Part shown: piece by piece, positions 10,509-19,999 of the stretch
Position numbering within the stretch: position 1 is the stretch's first letter
Layout: each line of letters begins with the position of its first letter
Assembly (NCBI RefSeq): GCF_009857135.1
Contig: NZ_CP047318.1
Location: 2,108,001 to 2,172,000, forward strand
Direction: 5' to 3'
DNA length: 64,000 bases
Origin: Streptomyces sp. HM190
GTDB taxonomy: Bacteria > Actinomycetota > Actinomycetes > Streptomycetales > Streptomycetaceae
Position numbers and translations under genes: made by a program
The notes under the pieces: generated by a model
Databases searched by the model: none
Seen by the model: only the letters and a program-made list of their open reading frames with translations
What the model was told of the DNA's origin: nothing

Positions 10509-11693
10509 ATGACGCCCCCCATCGAACCTCATCGCCACGCAGTACCGCATTCCGCCGCGGGTCTGGAGGAACGCATCACCGGCGCTCTGGTCGGTGCCGC
10601 CGTCGGCGACGCCCTCGGCGGCCCCGTCGAGGGCTACACCCCGGAGCAGATCCTCGAACGCCACGGCGGCCGCGTCCACGGCATCGTCGGCCCCTGGAAC
10701 GGCGACGACTGGCGCACCGCACGCCCCATCGCCCCGTACCACAAGGGCGACGGCCACGTCACCGACGACACCTTGATGACCCACGCGCTGGTGCGGGTGT
10801 ACGAGCGGGTCCGCGACCACCTCGACGCGTACGCGATCGCCGAGCACCTGGTCCACGACCTGATGACCACCCCGCGCTGGATCCCGGAGCTGGAGGCGGA
10901 GGCCCTCCCCCTGCAGCGGGTCTTCCTCGCCGAGAAGTGGCTGGTGGCCCGGCTGCACTACGGCCATGTCGACCCCCGCGAGGCCGGCACCGGAAACATC
11001 GTCAACTGCGGTGCCGCGATGTACATGGCACCCGTCGGCCTGGTCAACGCGGCCGACCCGAGGGGCGCGTACGCCGAGGCCCTCGACGTCGCGGGCGCCC
11101 ACCAGTCGTCGTACGGCAGGGAGGCGGCGGGCGTGTTCGCGGCGGCCGTCGCGGCGGCGTGCGCGCCGGGCGCCACCGCGCGGTCGGTGGTCGACGCCTG
11201 CGTGCGGCTGGCGAAGGACGGCACGCGCGCCGCGATCGAGGCGGTGTGCGAGGTGGCGTCCCGGTACGCGGACTTCGAGTCGGCGCTGAGGCCGCTGCGG
11301 GAGGCGGTGACGCCCTTCGACACGGTCGGCCCGGACTACCGCGCCCCCTCCCTCGGCGCCCGCCGCCCCTCCCGGCTCCACGCCATCGAGGAACTCCCCG
11401 TCGCGCTCGGCATGTTGCTGGTGGCGCGCGGCGACTACCGCCACGCGGTACTGGGTGCGGTGAACTACGGCCGCGACTGCGACTCCATCGCCACGATGAC
11501 GGGCGCCCTGGCCGGGGCGCTGGGCTCGGACGTGCCGGCGGACTGGGCGAAGACGGTCGCCGAGGCGAGCCGCCTGGATCTGCACGCCCCCGCGGCGGCG
11601 TTGACGGAGGTCGCCCTGGAGGTCCACGAGCGGGACGTACGCCGCCGCCGCGCCCACGAGGCCGCGTTCACCGCCCTGGCGGGCACCCGGTGA
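10509..11693 (+). CDS. ADP-ribosylglycohydrolase family protein, paralogue 3
   Basis: 394 residues, 7 bp after the previous stop, with TGGAGGA overlapping that stop as ribosome site. Motifs are canonical: GAAVGDALGG (GD at 33-34), VTDDTLM (TDDT at 85-88) and NYGRDCDS (Asp 323 and 325). It is the most typical member of the four. It also carries NCGAAMYMAPVGL (about 166-178), a mid-domain block common in the family. Predicted Mg2+/Mn2+-dependent hydrolase; the substrate is unknown. The stop overlaps the next GTG (GTGA). Confidence 0.86.
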   Translation: MTPPIEPHRHAVPHSAAGLEERITGALVGAAVGDALGGPVEGYTPEQILERHGGRVHGIVGPWNGDDWRTARPIAPYHKGDGHVTDDTLMTHALVRVYERVRDHLDAYAIAEHLVHDLMTTPRWIPELEAEALPLQRVFLAEKWLVARLHYGHVDPREAGTGNIVNCGAAMYMAPVGLVNAADPRGAYAEALDVAGAHQSSYGREAAGVFAAAVAAACAPGATARSVVDACVRLAKDGTRAAIEAVCEVASRYADFESALRPLREAVTPFDTVGPDYRAPSLGARRPSRLHAIEELPVALGMLLVARGDYRHAVLGAVNYGRDCDSIATMTGALAGALGSDVPADWAKTVAEASRLDLHAPAAALTEVALEVHERDVRRRRAHEAAFTALAGTR

Positions 11694-13066
11694 CCGCCCT
11701 CCGCCTCACCTGGGTGCAGCCCGAGGACCTCCTCGGCCACGAACTCCAGCAGGCCGCCCAGGACGGCCGGGCGGCCGGCGCGATCGCCACCCGCTGGAAG
11801 AACGCGGGCGGCCCCCCGGCCCCGCCCCGCGCCGGCGCCTCCCCCCAACCGGCCTCCCGTTACCTGCGGTTGCTGGCCGAGGACCTACTGGACGAACTGG
11901 CGGACCTGCCGAGCGAGTCGGGCGACCGGGAGCCGACGGAACTCGACCGGATCAAGGCCCTGTGCCCCGACTGGCCCACCGCGCGCGGCAGCGCCGCCGA
12001 CGCGGCGGCCGGGGATCCGGCGGCCCTGGAGGCAGCCTGGCTGGGCCGGGCCGTGGGCTGCCTCCTCGGCAAACCGGTCGAGAAGCTGCCCCTCACCGCG
12101 ATCCGGCAGCTCGCCGGGGCCGCCGGGAACTGGCCGCTGCACACGTACTTCACCGCCCGGGGCGTCCCCGACGACCTGCTGCGCGCCCACCCGTGGAACC
12201 GCCGCTCGGCGCACACCTCCCTCGCCGAGAACATCGACGGGATGCCCGAGGACGACGACCTCAACTACCCGCTCCTCAACCTGCTCCTGCTCCAGCGGCA
12301 CGGCCCCGGCTTCACCACCGCCGACGTGGCGGCCCTGTGGCTCGACGAACTCCCCGCGGGTCGTGTCTTCACCGCCGAACGCGTCGCCTACCGCAACCTG
12401 CTCAGCGGCGTCGAGCCACCCCGCACCGCCCGCCACCGCAACCCGTTCCGCGAGTGGATCGGCGCCCTGATCCGCGCCGACGTCCACGGCTGGACCCACC
12501 CGGGCGACCCGGCGGCAGCAGCCGAACAGGCCCACCGCGACGCCACCCTCACCCACACCGCGAACGGCGTGTACGCGGCGATGTTCGTGGCCGCCGTGAT
12601 CGCCGAGGCCGCCACCGGCGCCCACGACGTCCACCACTGCCTGCGGACCGGACTCACGGTGGTCCCCGAGCGGTCCCGTCTCGCCGGAGCGGTCCGCCAC
12701 GCCCTGAGCCTGGCCGCCGAGGAGCGGGACTTCGACCGGGTCGTCGACGCACTCCACACCACCTACGCCGACCACCACTGGGTCCACGCCCTCCCCAACA
12801 CGGCCCTGCTGACCGCCGCCCTCGCCCACGCGGACGGCGACTTCACCGCCTCCGTCTGCCGCGCGGTGTCGGGCGGCTGGGACACCGACTCCAACGGCGC
12901 CACGGCGGGCAGCGTCGCCGGCCTCCTGGCCGGTTCCCCGCGGGCGCTCCCCGACCGGTGGACGGCGCCCCTCAAGAACCGTCTGGCCACCTCGGTCGCC
13001 GACTTCGACGGCATCGGCTTCGACGCCCTCGCCCACCTCACCCACCGGGAGATCCGCCGCTCATGA
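11690..13066 (+). CDS. ADP-ribosylglycohydrolase-family protein, paralogue 4, divergent site
   Basis: 458 residues from a GTG that overlaps the previous stop. An extra N-terminal region (about 1-110) has no recognised domain. The fold follows: GRAVGCLLGKPVE has Cys124 where Asp is expected, PEDDDLNY (186-193) replaces TDDT, and GGWDTDSNGATAG (395-407, Asp 398 and 400) is intact. The EDDDLNY form with a conserved GGWDTD block appears to define its own subfamily, so it may still be an enzyme on another substrate. The stop overlaps the CoA transferase start (ATGA). Confidence 0.8.
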   Translation: MTALRLTWVQPEDLLGHELQQAAQDGRAAGAIATRWKNAGGPPAPPRAGASPQPASRYLRLLAEDLLDELADLPSESGDREPTELDRIKALCPDWPTARGSAADAAAGDPAALEAAWLGRAVGCLLGKPVEKLPLTAIRQLAGAAGNWPLHTYFTARGVPDDLLRAHPWNRRSAHTSLAENIDGMPEDDDLNYPLLNLLLLQRHGPGFTTADVAALWLDELPAGRVFTAERVAYRNLLSGVEPPRTARHRNPFREWIGALIRADVHGWTHPGDPAAAAEQAHRDATLTHTANGVYAAMFVAAVIAEAATGAHDVHHCLRTGLTVVPERSRLAGAVRHALSLAAEERDFDRVVDALHTTYADHHWVHALPNTALLTAALAHADGDFTASVCRAVSGGWDTDSNGATAGSVAGLLAGSPRALPDRWTAPLKNRLATSVADFDGIGFDALAHLTHREIRRS

Positions 13067-14262
13067 CCCAGGCGTACGACCCCCCGCTGCGCGATCTGCG
13101 CGTCCTCGACCTCGCCACTCTCTTCGCCGGCCCCCTCGCCGCCACGATGCTCGGCGACTTCGGCGCGGAGGTCATCAAGGTCGAGCACCCCACCAAGCCC
13201 GACCCGTCCCGTGGCCACGGCCCCTCCAAGGACGGCGTGGGCCTGTGGTGGAAACTCCTCGGCCGCAACAAGCGCACCCTGACGCTGAACCTGTCGACGC
13301 CGGGCGGCCGGGACACCCTCCTGCGGCTCGCCGCCACCTCCGACGTGATCATCGAGAACTTCCGCCCCGGCACCCTGGAGCGATGGGGCCTCGGCTGGCC
13401 GGAGCTGTCCGCCGTCAACCCGCGTCTGGTGCTGGCCCGCGTGACCGGCTTCGGCCAGTTCGGCCCGTACGCGCGCCGCCCCGGCTTCGGCACGCTCGCC
13501 GAGGCGATGAGCGGGTTCGCCGCGATCACCGGGGAGCCGGACGCCCCGCCGGTGCTGCCACCGTTCGGCCTCGCCGACTCCATCGCGGGCCTGGCGACGG
13601 CGTACGCGGTGATGACGGCGCTCGCCGCGCGCGACCGTACGGGCGAGGGGCAGACCGTGGACATGGCGATCATCGAGCCGATCCTCACCCTCCTCGGTCC
13701 CCAGCCCCTCTGGTACGACCAGCTGGGCCACGTCCAGCCCCGCACGGGCAACCGCTCCGCGAACAACGCGCCCCGCAACACCTACCGCACCGCGGACGGC
13801 TCCTGGGTGGCCGTGTCGACCTCCGCCCAGTCCGTCGCGGAGCGGGTGATGTGCCTGGTCGGACGCCCGGAGCTGATCGACGAGCCGTGGTTCGGTTCGG
13901 GTGCGGAGCGGGCCCGCCACGCGGACGTCCTCGACGAGGCGGTCGGCGCGTGGATCGCCCGCCACACCCGCGAGGAGGTCGTCGAGTCCTTCGAGAAGGC
14001 GGAGGCGGCGGTCGCCCCCATCCAGGACGTACGGGAGGTGATGACCGATCCCCAGTACCGGGCACTCGACACCATCACCACCGTCGACGACCCCGAGCTG
14101 GGCCCGCTGCGCATGCAGAACGTCCTGTTCCGGCTCTCCGCGACACCGGGCGCCATCCGCTGGACGGGCCGCCCGCACGGCGCGGACACGGACTCGGTCC
14201 TCACCGAGCTGGGTCTGACCGGCACGGACATCGCGGCCCTCCGCGAGGAGGGCGCCCTGTGA
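13063..14262 (+). CDS. CaiB/BaiF (class III) CoA transferase
   Basis: 399 residues, the normal family length. The N-terminus LRVLDLATLFAGPLAATMLG and the blocks GAEVIKVEHP and VIIENFRPGTLERWGL (about 104-119) are hallmarks of class III CoA transferases. The catalytic Asp is expected in the VDMAIIEPILTLLG stretch (about 202-215). These enzymes transfer CoA between carboxylic acids through an enzyme-Asp thioester. Its place between the glycohydrolases and a CitE-like lyase suggests activation of a dicarboxylic or hydroxy acid for cleavage. The acid is not identifiable. ATGA overlap upstream, GTGA overlap downstream. Confidence 0.88.
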   Translation: MTQAYDPPLRDLRVLDLATLFAGPLAATMLGDFGAEVIKVEHPTKPDPSRGHGPSKDGVGLWWKLLGRNKRTLTLNLSTPGGRDTLLRLAATSDVIIENFRPGTLERWGLGWPELSAVNPRLVLARVTGFGQFGPYARRPGFGTLAEAMSGFAAITGEPDAPPVLPPFGLADSIAGLATAYAVMTALAARDRTGEGQTVDMAIIEPILTLLGPQPLWYDQLGHVQPRTGNRSANNAPRNTYRTADGSWVAVSTSAQSVAERVMCLVGRPELIDEPWFGSGAERARHADVLDEAVGAWIARHTREEVVESFEKAEAAVAPIQDVREVMTDPQYRALDTITTVDDPELGPLRMQNVLFRLSATPGAIRWTGRPHGADTDSVLTELGLTGTDIAALREEGAL

Positions 14263-15125
14263 CCGCCCGGCCCTCCGGCGCCTCCGTCACCTCCGTCCCG
14301 CTGACCTGGCTGTACGTCCCCGGTGACCGCCCCGAGGTGGTGGCCAAGGCGCTGGCCTCGGGCGCGGACGTCGTGATCGTCGACCTGGAGGACGCGGTCG
14401 CGCCCGACCGCAAGGAGTACGCCCGGTCCGCCACCGCCGAGCTGCTGTCGGAGCCCCTGCAGGTCCCCGTCCACGTCCGGGTGAACGCCCTGGACACCGT
14501 GCACGCCGTGGACGACCTCAAGGCGCTGGCGCCGCTCCGCGGCCTGGGCGCCCTCCGTCTGCCGAAGATCTCGGCCGCCGCCGACGTGGTGCGCGTCGCG
14601 GAGCACGCCGCGCCCGCGGACGGTGGGGCGCTGCCCCTCCACCCCCTGCTGGAGTCGGCGATCGGCGTGGAGCGGGCGTACGAGATCGCCGCCGCGCACC
14701 CGTCGGTGCGGGGCGTCGCGCTCGGTGAGGCGGACCTCCGCGCCGACCTCGGCGTCCGCGACGACCGGGCGCTCGACTGGCCCCGCTCCCGGGTGATCGT
14801 CGCGGCCCGCGCGGCGGGGCTGCCCCCGCCCGCGCAGTCCATCCACCCGGACATCAGGGACCTCGACGGCCTGGCCCGCTCCTGCGCGCACGGCCGTGCC
14901 CTGGGGTTCCTCGGCCGGGCCGCGATCCATCCCCGCCAGCTCCCGGTCATCGAACGCGCCTACGCGCCGACCCCGGCGGAGATCGAGTCGGCCGAGCGCA
15001 TCGTCGAGGCCGCCGCAGCGCGGCCCGGTGCCCAGGCGCTGCCCACGGGGCACTTCATCGACCCGGCGATCCTGGCGCAGGCCCGCCGGACCCTGACCCT
15101 CGCCCAGCGCGCCACGCGCCCCTGA
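14259..15125 (+). CDS. HpcH/HpaI aldolase / CitE-like CoA-ester lyase
   Basis: 288 residues from a GTG overlapping the CoA transferase stop. LYVPGDRPEVVAKALA and VIVDLEDAVAPDRKEYAR (about 12-51) are the CitE/HpcH TIM-barrel signatures; HVRVN and LLESAIGVERAYEI supply the base and metal ligand regions. The relatives are Mg2+-dependent lyases for citryl-, malyl- or citramalyl-CoA. With the adjacent CoA transferase this makes a plausible acid-activation-then-cleavage pair. It is the last gene of the operon, followed by a strong hairpin. Confidence 0.87.
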   Translation: MTARPSGASVTSVPLTWLYVPGDRPEVVAKALASGADVVIVDLEDAVAPDRKEYARSATAELLSEPLQVPVHVRVNALDTVHAVDDLKALAPLRGLGALRLPKISAAADVVRVAEHAAPADGGALPLHPLLESAIGVERAYEIAAAHPSVRGVALGEADLRADLGVRDDRALDWPRSRVIVAARAAGLPPPAQSIHPDIRDLDGLARSCAHGRALGFLGRAAIHPRQLPVIERAYAPTPAEIESAERIVEAAAARPGAQALPTGHFIDPAILAQARRTLTLAQRATRP

Positions 15126-15151
15126 GCGGTCGCGGGCCCCGGAAAGCCGAA

Positions 15152-15181
15152 CGCCCACCCGCCTGACGAGGCGGGTGGGCG
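15152..15181. terminator. Strong bidirectional terminator
   Basis: A perfect 12-bp stem, CGCCCACCCGCC with GGCGGGTGGGCG, around TGACGA lies between the convergent CitE-like gene and lgt. It ends both transcripts. Confidence 0.88.
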
Positions 15182-15229
15182 GGGAACGTCCGTCGCGAGG
15201 CGGCGGATCATCGCGCTCGGAGCGAGGCG

Positions 15230-16303
15230 TCAGCTCTTCTCGGCGGCCTGCGGCGCGTCCGAGACCTTCGGTTGCTTGGCCTCGGTCTCGACCTTCTTGC
15301 CCGTCTCGACCTTCGTGTCCGCCTTCGCCTCGGCCGTCCCGGACGCCTTGTCCGCGGGCTCACCGGAGTCGGACGCCTCACCCACGGTCTTCGTGGGCTT
15401 CTCGGACTCGGTCTTCTCGGACTCGGTCTTCTCGGACTGCGTGTCCGTGTCCTTCACCCCGGCGGTGGAGTCGTCGTCGCCGTCACCGGCGCCCGGCTCG
15501 ACGATCTCCTCGCGTCCCGGCCGCTTACGGGCCGACAGCACGATGTAGACCACGGCGAGCACGAACACGAGCAGCGCGGTCCAGTTGTTGAGCCGCAGGC
15601 CCAGGATGTGGTGCGCCTCGTCGACCCGCATGTACTCGATCCAGAACCGCCCCGCGCAGTACGCGGCGACGTACAGCGCGAACGCCCGCCCGTGCCCGAG
15701 CCGGAAGCGCCGGTCGGCCCAGATGACCAGCACCGCGACGCCGATGCACCACAGCGACTCGTACAGGAAGGTCGGGTGGTAGGTGCCCGGGATCCGGCCG
15801 TCCGTGGAGGACGTGATCTCCAGGGCCCACGGCAGATCCGTCGGCCTGCCGTACAGCTCCTGGTTGAACCAGTTGCCCCATCGCCCGATCGCCTGGGCGA
15901 GGGCGATGCCCGGCGCGATGGCGTCGGCGTACGCGGGCAGCGGGATGCCACGGCGGCGGCATCCGATCCACGCGCCGACGGCGCCGAGGGCGATCGCGCC
16001 CCAGATGCCGAGGCCGCCCTCCCAGACCTTGAAGGCGTCCACCCAGTCACGGCCCTCGCTGAAGTACAGCTCGTAGTCCGTGATCACGTGGTAGAGCCGG
16101 CCGCCGACCAGGCCGAAGGGAACGGCCCAGACCGCGATGTCGGCGACCGTGCCGGCGCGCCCGCCCCGCGCGACCCAGCGTTTGTTGCCGAGCCAGACGG
16201 CTACGAAGACACCGATGATGATGCAGAAGGCGTAGCCGCGCAGCGGGACCGGGCCGAGGTACAGCACCCCGCGCGACGGGCTGGGAATGTAGGCAAGTTC
16301 CAT
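15230..16303 (-). CDS. lgt: Prolipoprotein diacylglyceryl transferase
   Basis: 357 residues from the ATG at 16303. Multiple membrane helices surround the family blocks GRWGNWFNQELYG and HPTFLYESLW. Lgt transfers diacylglycerol from phosphatidylglycerol to the lipobox Cys of prelipoproteins, the step before LspA (encoded at 56975). The last ~85 residues form a hydrophilic Glu/Lys/Thr-rich cytoplasmic tail with a SEKTE repeat, far longer than in E. coli. The ribosome site is weak. Confidence 0.92.
   Translation of the reverse strand: MELAYIPSPSRGVLYLGPVPLRGYAFCIIIGVFVAVWLGNKRWVARGGRAGTVADIAVWAVPFGLVGGRLYHVITDYELYFSEGRDWVDAFKVWEGGLGIWGAIALGAVGAWIGCRRRGIPLPAYADAIAPGIALAQAIGRWGNWFNQELYGRPTDLPWALEITSSTDGRIPGTYHPTFLYESLWCIGVAVLVIWADRRFRLGHGRAFALYVAAYCAGRFWIEYMRVDEAHHILGLRLNNWTALLVFVLAVVYIVLSARKRPGREEIVEPGAGDGDDDSTAGVKDTDTQSEKTESEKTESEKPTKTVGEASDSGEPADKASGTAEAKADTKVETGKKVETEAKQPKVSDAPQAAEKS
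15399..15441 (-). repeat. 15-bp tandem repeat in the lgt tail
   Basis: Nearly three copies of a 15-bp unit (TTCTCGGACTCGGTC on the plus strand) encode SEKTE-SEKTE-SEK in the disordered Lgt tail. The copies are nearly identical, a sign of recent slippage. Confidence 0.8.
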
Positions 16304-16387
16304 GACAGGGTCGACGCTACCCTGCCGGGCCCGGCCGACGGCGGGCGGCCTGGCAACGGGTCCATAACGCCGCACCGCGAACTCCCG

Positions 16388-16422
16388 GACGCCACAGGGG
16401 TTCCCGTGGCTCCCGGGCGTCC
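16388..16422 (-). terminator. Possible hairpin after the DsbA-like gene
   Basis: GCCAC(A)GGG pairs with CCCGTGGC around GTT, with outer GGACGC/GCGTCC partly pairing. It lies 8 bp past the stop at 16430. The stem has a bulge, so the call is tentative. Confidence 0.35.
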
Positions 16423-16429
16423 CGCGGTC

Positions 16430-17206
16430 TCACCCCTGAGCGTTCTTCTCCACCATCTGCTTCAGCTTGGCCGGGGTCATCGACTGGTCGGCGTAGATGT
16501 TGGTGCCGTTGAGGAAGACGCTCGGGGTGCCGCCGTAGCCGCCCTTCTGGAATGCCTCGTTCGACTTCGCGACCCAGGCGTCGTGTGTGCCGTTCCGCAC
16601 GCAGGTGCGGAACGTTTCGGTGTCCAGGCCGTCGACCTTCTTCGCCAGGTCGATGAGCCTGCTGTTCCGCGAGAAGGCGTCGTCGGTCTCGGGCGGCTGG
16701 TTCTGGTAGAGCACGTCGTGGTAGGCGGGGAACCTGCCGGCGTTCTGCGCGCACGCGGCGGCGTTGGCGGCCTTGCGGGAGCCGCTGCCGCCCATGTTCC
16801 CGTCGATCAGCGTGACGAGGCGGTACTCCACCTTCAGCAGGCCCGCGTCGGTCAGTTCGTGGATCGTCGAGCGGTACGCGTCCTCGAAGGACTTGCAGGC
16901 CGGGCAGCGGAAGTCCTCCCAGACCGTGAGGGTGGACCTGGCGCCGGCGGCCCCGACGGGGAGCGCGAGGCTGTTCTCGCCGTTGGCCCCCGAGGGCGCC
17001 ACGACCGGGCCCGAGGCGCCGCCGCCGTCGTCCTTGCCCGCGTTCGCCGCGACGACGCCGATCACGGCGGCCAGCCCCAGGACACCCACCACCGAGGCGC
17101 CCACGATCAACGCCCGACGGCGCTTCTCGGCGGCCTTCTGCTTCTCGCGCTCCTCCGCCAGCCGCTCACGGGCGGTGCGCTTTCCCTCACGGTTCTTCTC
17201 GCTCAC
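16430..17206 (-). CDS. DsbA-family thioredoxin-fold membrane-anchored protein
   Basis: 258 residues from the GTG at 17206. A basic, Arg/Glu-rich cytoplasmic N-terminus (about 1-30) precedes one membrane helix (ALIVGASVVGVLGLAAVIGVV). An extracellular thioredoxin-like domain follows with the redox motif CPAC in EDFRCPACKSFE. Family proteins oxidise, reduce or isomerise disulfides of exported proteins. The later block GGTPSVFLNG contains the cis-proline region. It is similar in layout to the protein at 48443. Two extra Cys (ACAQN and RTCVRN) could form a structural disulfide. Confidence 0.86.
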   Translation of the reverse strand: MSEKNREGKRTARERLAEEREKQKAAEKRRRALIVGASVVGVLGLAAVIGVVAANAGKDDGGGASGPVVAPSGANGENSLALPVGAAGARSTLTVWEDFRCPACKSFEDAYRSTIHELTDAGLLKVEYRLVTLIDGNMGGSGSRKAANAAACAQNAGRFPAYHDVLYQNQPPETDDAFSRNSRLIDLAKKVDGLDTETFRTCVRNGTHDAWVAKSNEAFQKGGYGGTPSVFLNGTNIYADQSMTPAKLKQMVEKNAQG

Positions 17207-17220
17207 ATCCCGCAGAACGA

Positions 17221-17249
17221 ACCGGGGAGGCGCACCGCGCCTCCCCGGT
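17221..17249 (-). terminator. Terminator after trpA
   Basis: A perfect 13-bp stem, ACCGGGGAGGCGC with GCGCCTCCCCGGT, around ACC lies about 110 bp past the trpA stop and just before the DsbA-like gene. It probably ends the trp transcript. Confidence 0.8.
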
Positions 17250-17357
17250 CCCACATCCACCCCTTCGAGTGAGCGGATGACCGTAACGTCCCGCAGTCCC
17301 CGTACGACAAACGGGTGAACGTCACGCTCCCCTCGTCCGCCGGGGCGGACGCTTCCG

Positions 17358-18172
17358 TCACGCGCTCCGGCGCACGCCCTTGGCGAGGGCGCCGGCCAGC
17401 TCCCGCACGGCGTCCAGGCCGGCCGCCTCGTCCGGGGCGTCCAGCATCCGCTTCACGAACGCGGAGCCGACGATCACGCCGTCGGCGAACCCGGCGACCT
17501 CGGCGGCCTGCTCGGCGTTGGAGACACCGAGGCCGACGCAGACCGGCAGCCCGGTGCCGGTGGCCCGGGTGCGCCGCACCAGGTCCTGGGCCTGCTCGCC
17601 GACCGACTCCCGGGTGCCCGTGACGCCCATCAGCGAGGCGGCGTAGACGAAGCCGCTGCCCGCCGCGGTGATCTCGGCGAGACGGGCGTCCTTGCTGCTG
17701 GGCGCGACGACGAAGACCGTGCCGAGGCCGTGCTTCTCGGCGTGCTCCCTCCACAGCGCCGACTCCTGGACGGGCAGGTCGGGCAGGATGCAGCCCGCGC
17801 CGCCGGCCTCCGCCAGCTCGGCGGTGAACCGCTCGACGCCGTAGCGGTCGATGGGGTTCCAGTACGTCATGACGAGGACGGGCTTGCCGGTGGCCTCGTG
17901 GGCCTCGCGCACCGTGCGCATCACGTCCGCGATGCGCACGCCGCCGCGCAGGGCGATGTCGTCGGCGGTCTGGATGACGGGCCCGTCGAGGACCGGGTCG
18001 CTGTGCGGCAGGCCGACCTCGACGATGTCGGCGCCGCCCTCGAAGACGGCCTTGACGGCCGCGATACCGCCGTCGACGGTCGGGAACCCGGCCGGCAGGT
18101 AGGCGATGAGCGCGGACCGCCCCTCCGCCCTGGCGGCGGCGAGGGTGTCACTCAACAGCTGGATGTTCCCGC

Positions 18173-18176
<4 letters not shown>
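17358..18176 (-). CDS. trpA: Tryptophan synthase alpha chain
   Basis: 272 residues. [25 protein letters not shown] and GVTGTRE are TrpA barrel signatures; the Glu in VEVGLP and the Asp in HSDP are the catalytic pair. It splits indole-3-glycerol phosphate into indole and glyceraldehyde 3-phosphate, passing indole to TrpB. The start overlaps the trpB stop by 4 bp, so the subunits are translationally coupled. Confidence 0.95.
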
Positions 18177-19462
<1,286 letters not shown>

Positions 19463-19648
19463 GCGTCTACCTCACAGGGGCACGGCCCCGATGTCGAACG
19501 GACGATGAGAGGCCCGGAACGGGACGTCACCGGGGACGAGGGCCGCGGGGCCGCCGCGGGCGGCCGCTCGTGCGGAACCGCCGGGCAAGGCGCGGCGGTA
19601 CTCGTCCTCCGGTGGACAGGCGTCACCCGGTGCGCGGCGGAGACCGGC

Positions 19649-19834
19649 TCAGCTCACCGCGGGTGACACGGGTCGGGGCCATCGCATGCCGTTCACCTGG
19701 CCCGGCTCGTCACCGATGACGTAGCGGACCCGGCGCCCGTGGACCCGGCGCGCGGGCGCCCGGCAGCCACGGGGACGGCACCCGCGCGCGAGGCGGGCGT
19801 AGGGGTCCCTGGCGGTCATGGTGAGCGGGAACAT
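19649..19834 (-). CDS. trpM: TrpM-like small protein of the trp cluster
   Basis: 61 residues, beginning MFPLTMTARDPYARLARG, Arg-rich, with no known fold. Its size and place between trpC and trpB match the small gene trpM (trpX) of the S. coelicolor trpCXBA cluster, reported to influence growth and antibiotic production. A TAGGCT -10-like element lies about 8 bp before the start. An in-frame extension to 19990 is open but low in quality. The 186 bp between trpM and trpB hold no clear hairpin. Confidence 0.75.
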   Translation of the reverse strand: MFPLTMTARDPYARLARGCRPRGCRAPARRVHGRRVRYVIGDEPGQVNGMRWPRPVSPAVS

Positions 19835-19857
19835 CGGGGCACAGCCTACCGGCCCGG

Positions 19858-19873
19858 CCTCACCCGGGTGAGG
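19858..19873. promoter_or_regulatory. 16-bp palindrome upstream of trpM
   Basis: CCTCACCCGGGTGAGG is a perfect palindrome 24 bp before the trpM start, just upstream of the -10-like TAGGCT. The position suits an operator; no regulator is identified. Confidence 0.4.
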
Positions 19874-19999
19874 GATGGCGGGCTCGGCCGCACCGGCCGT
19901 GGGCGGGGCCGTCGTGACCGCCCGTACGCATCCCGCGGCCCCGGCCGGGGCGTGCCCGGACCGGTCGGCGGCGGTGGTGCGGTGGGTCATGGCGCTCGG

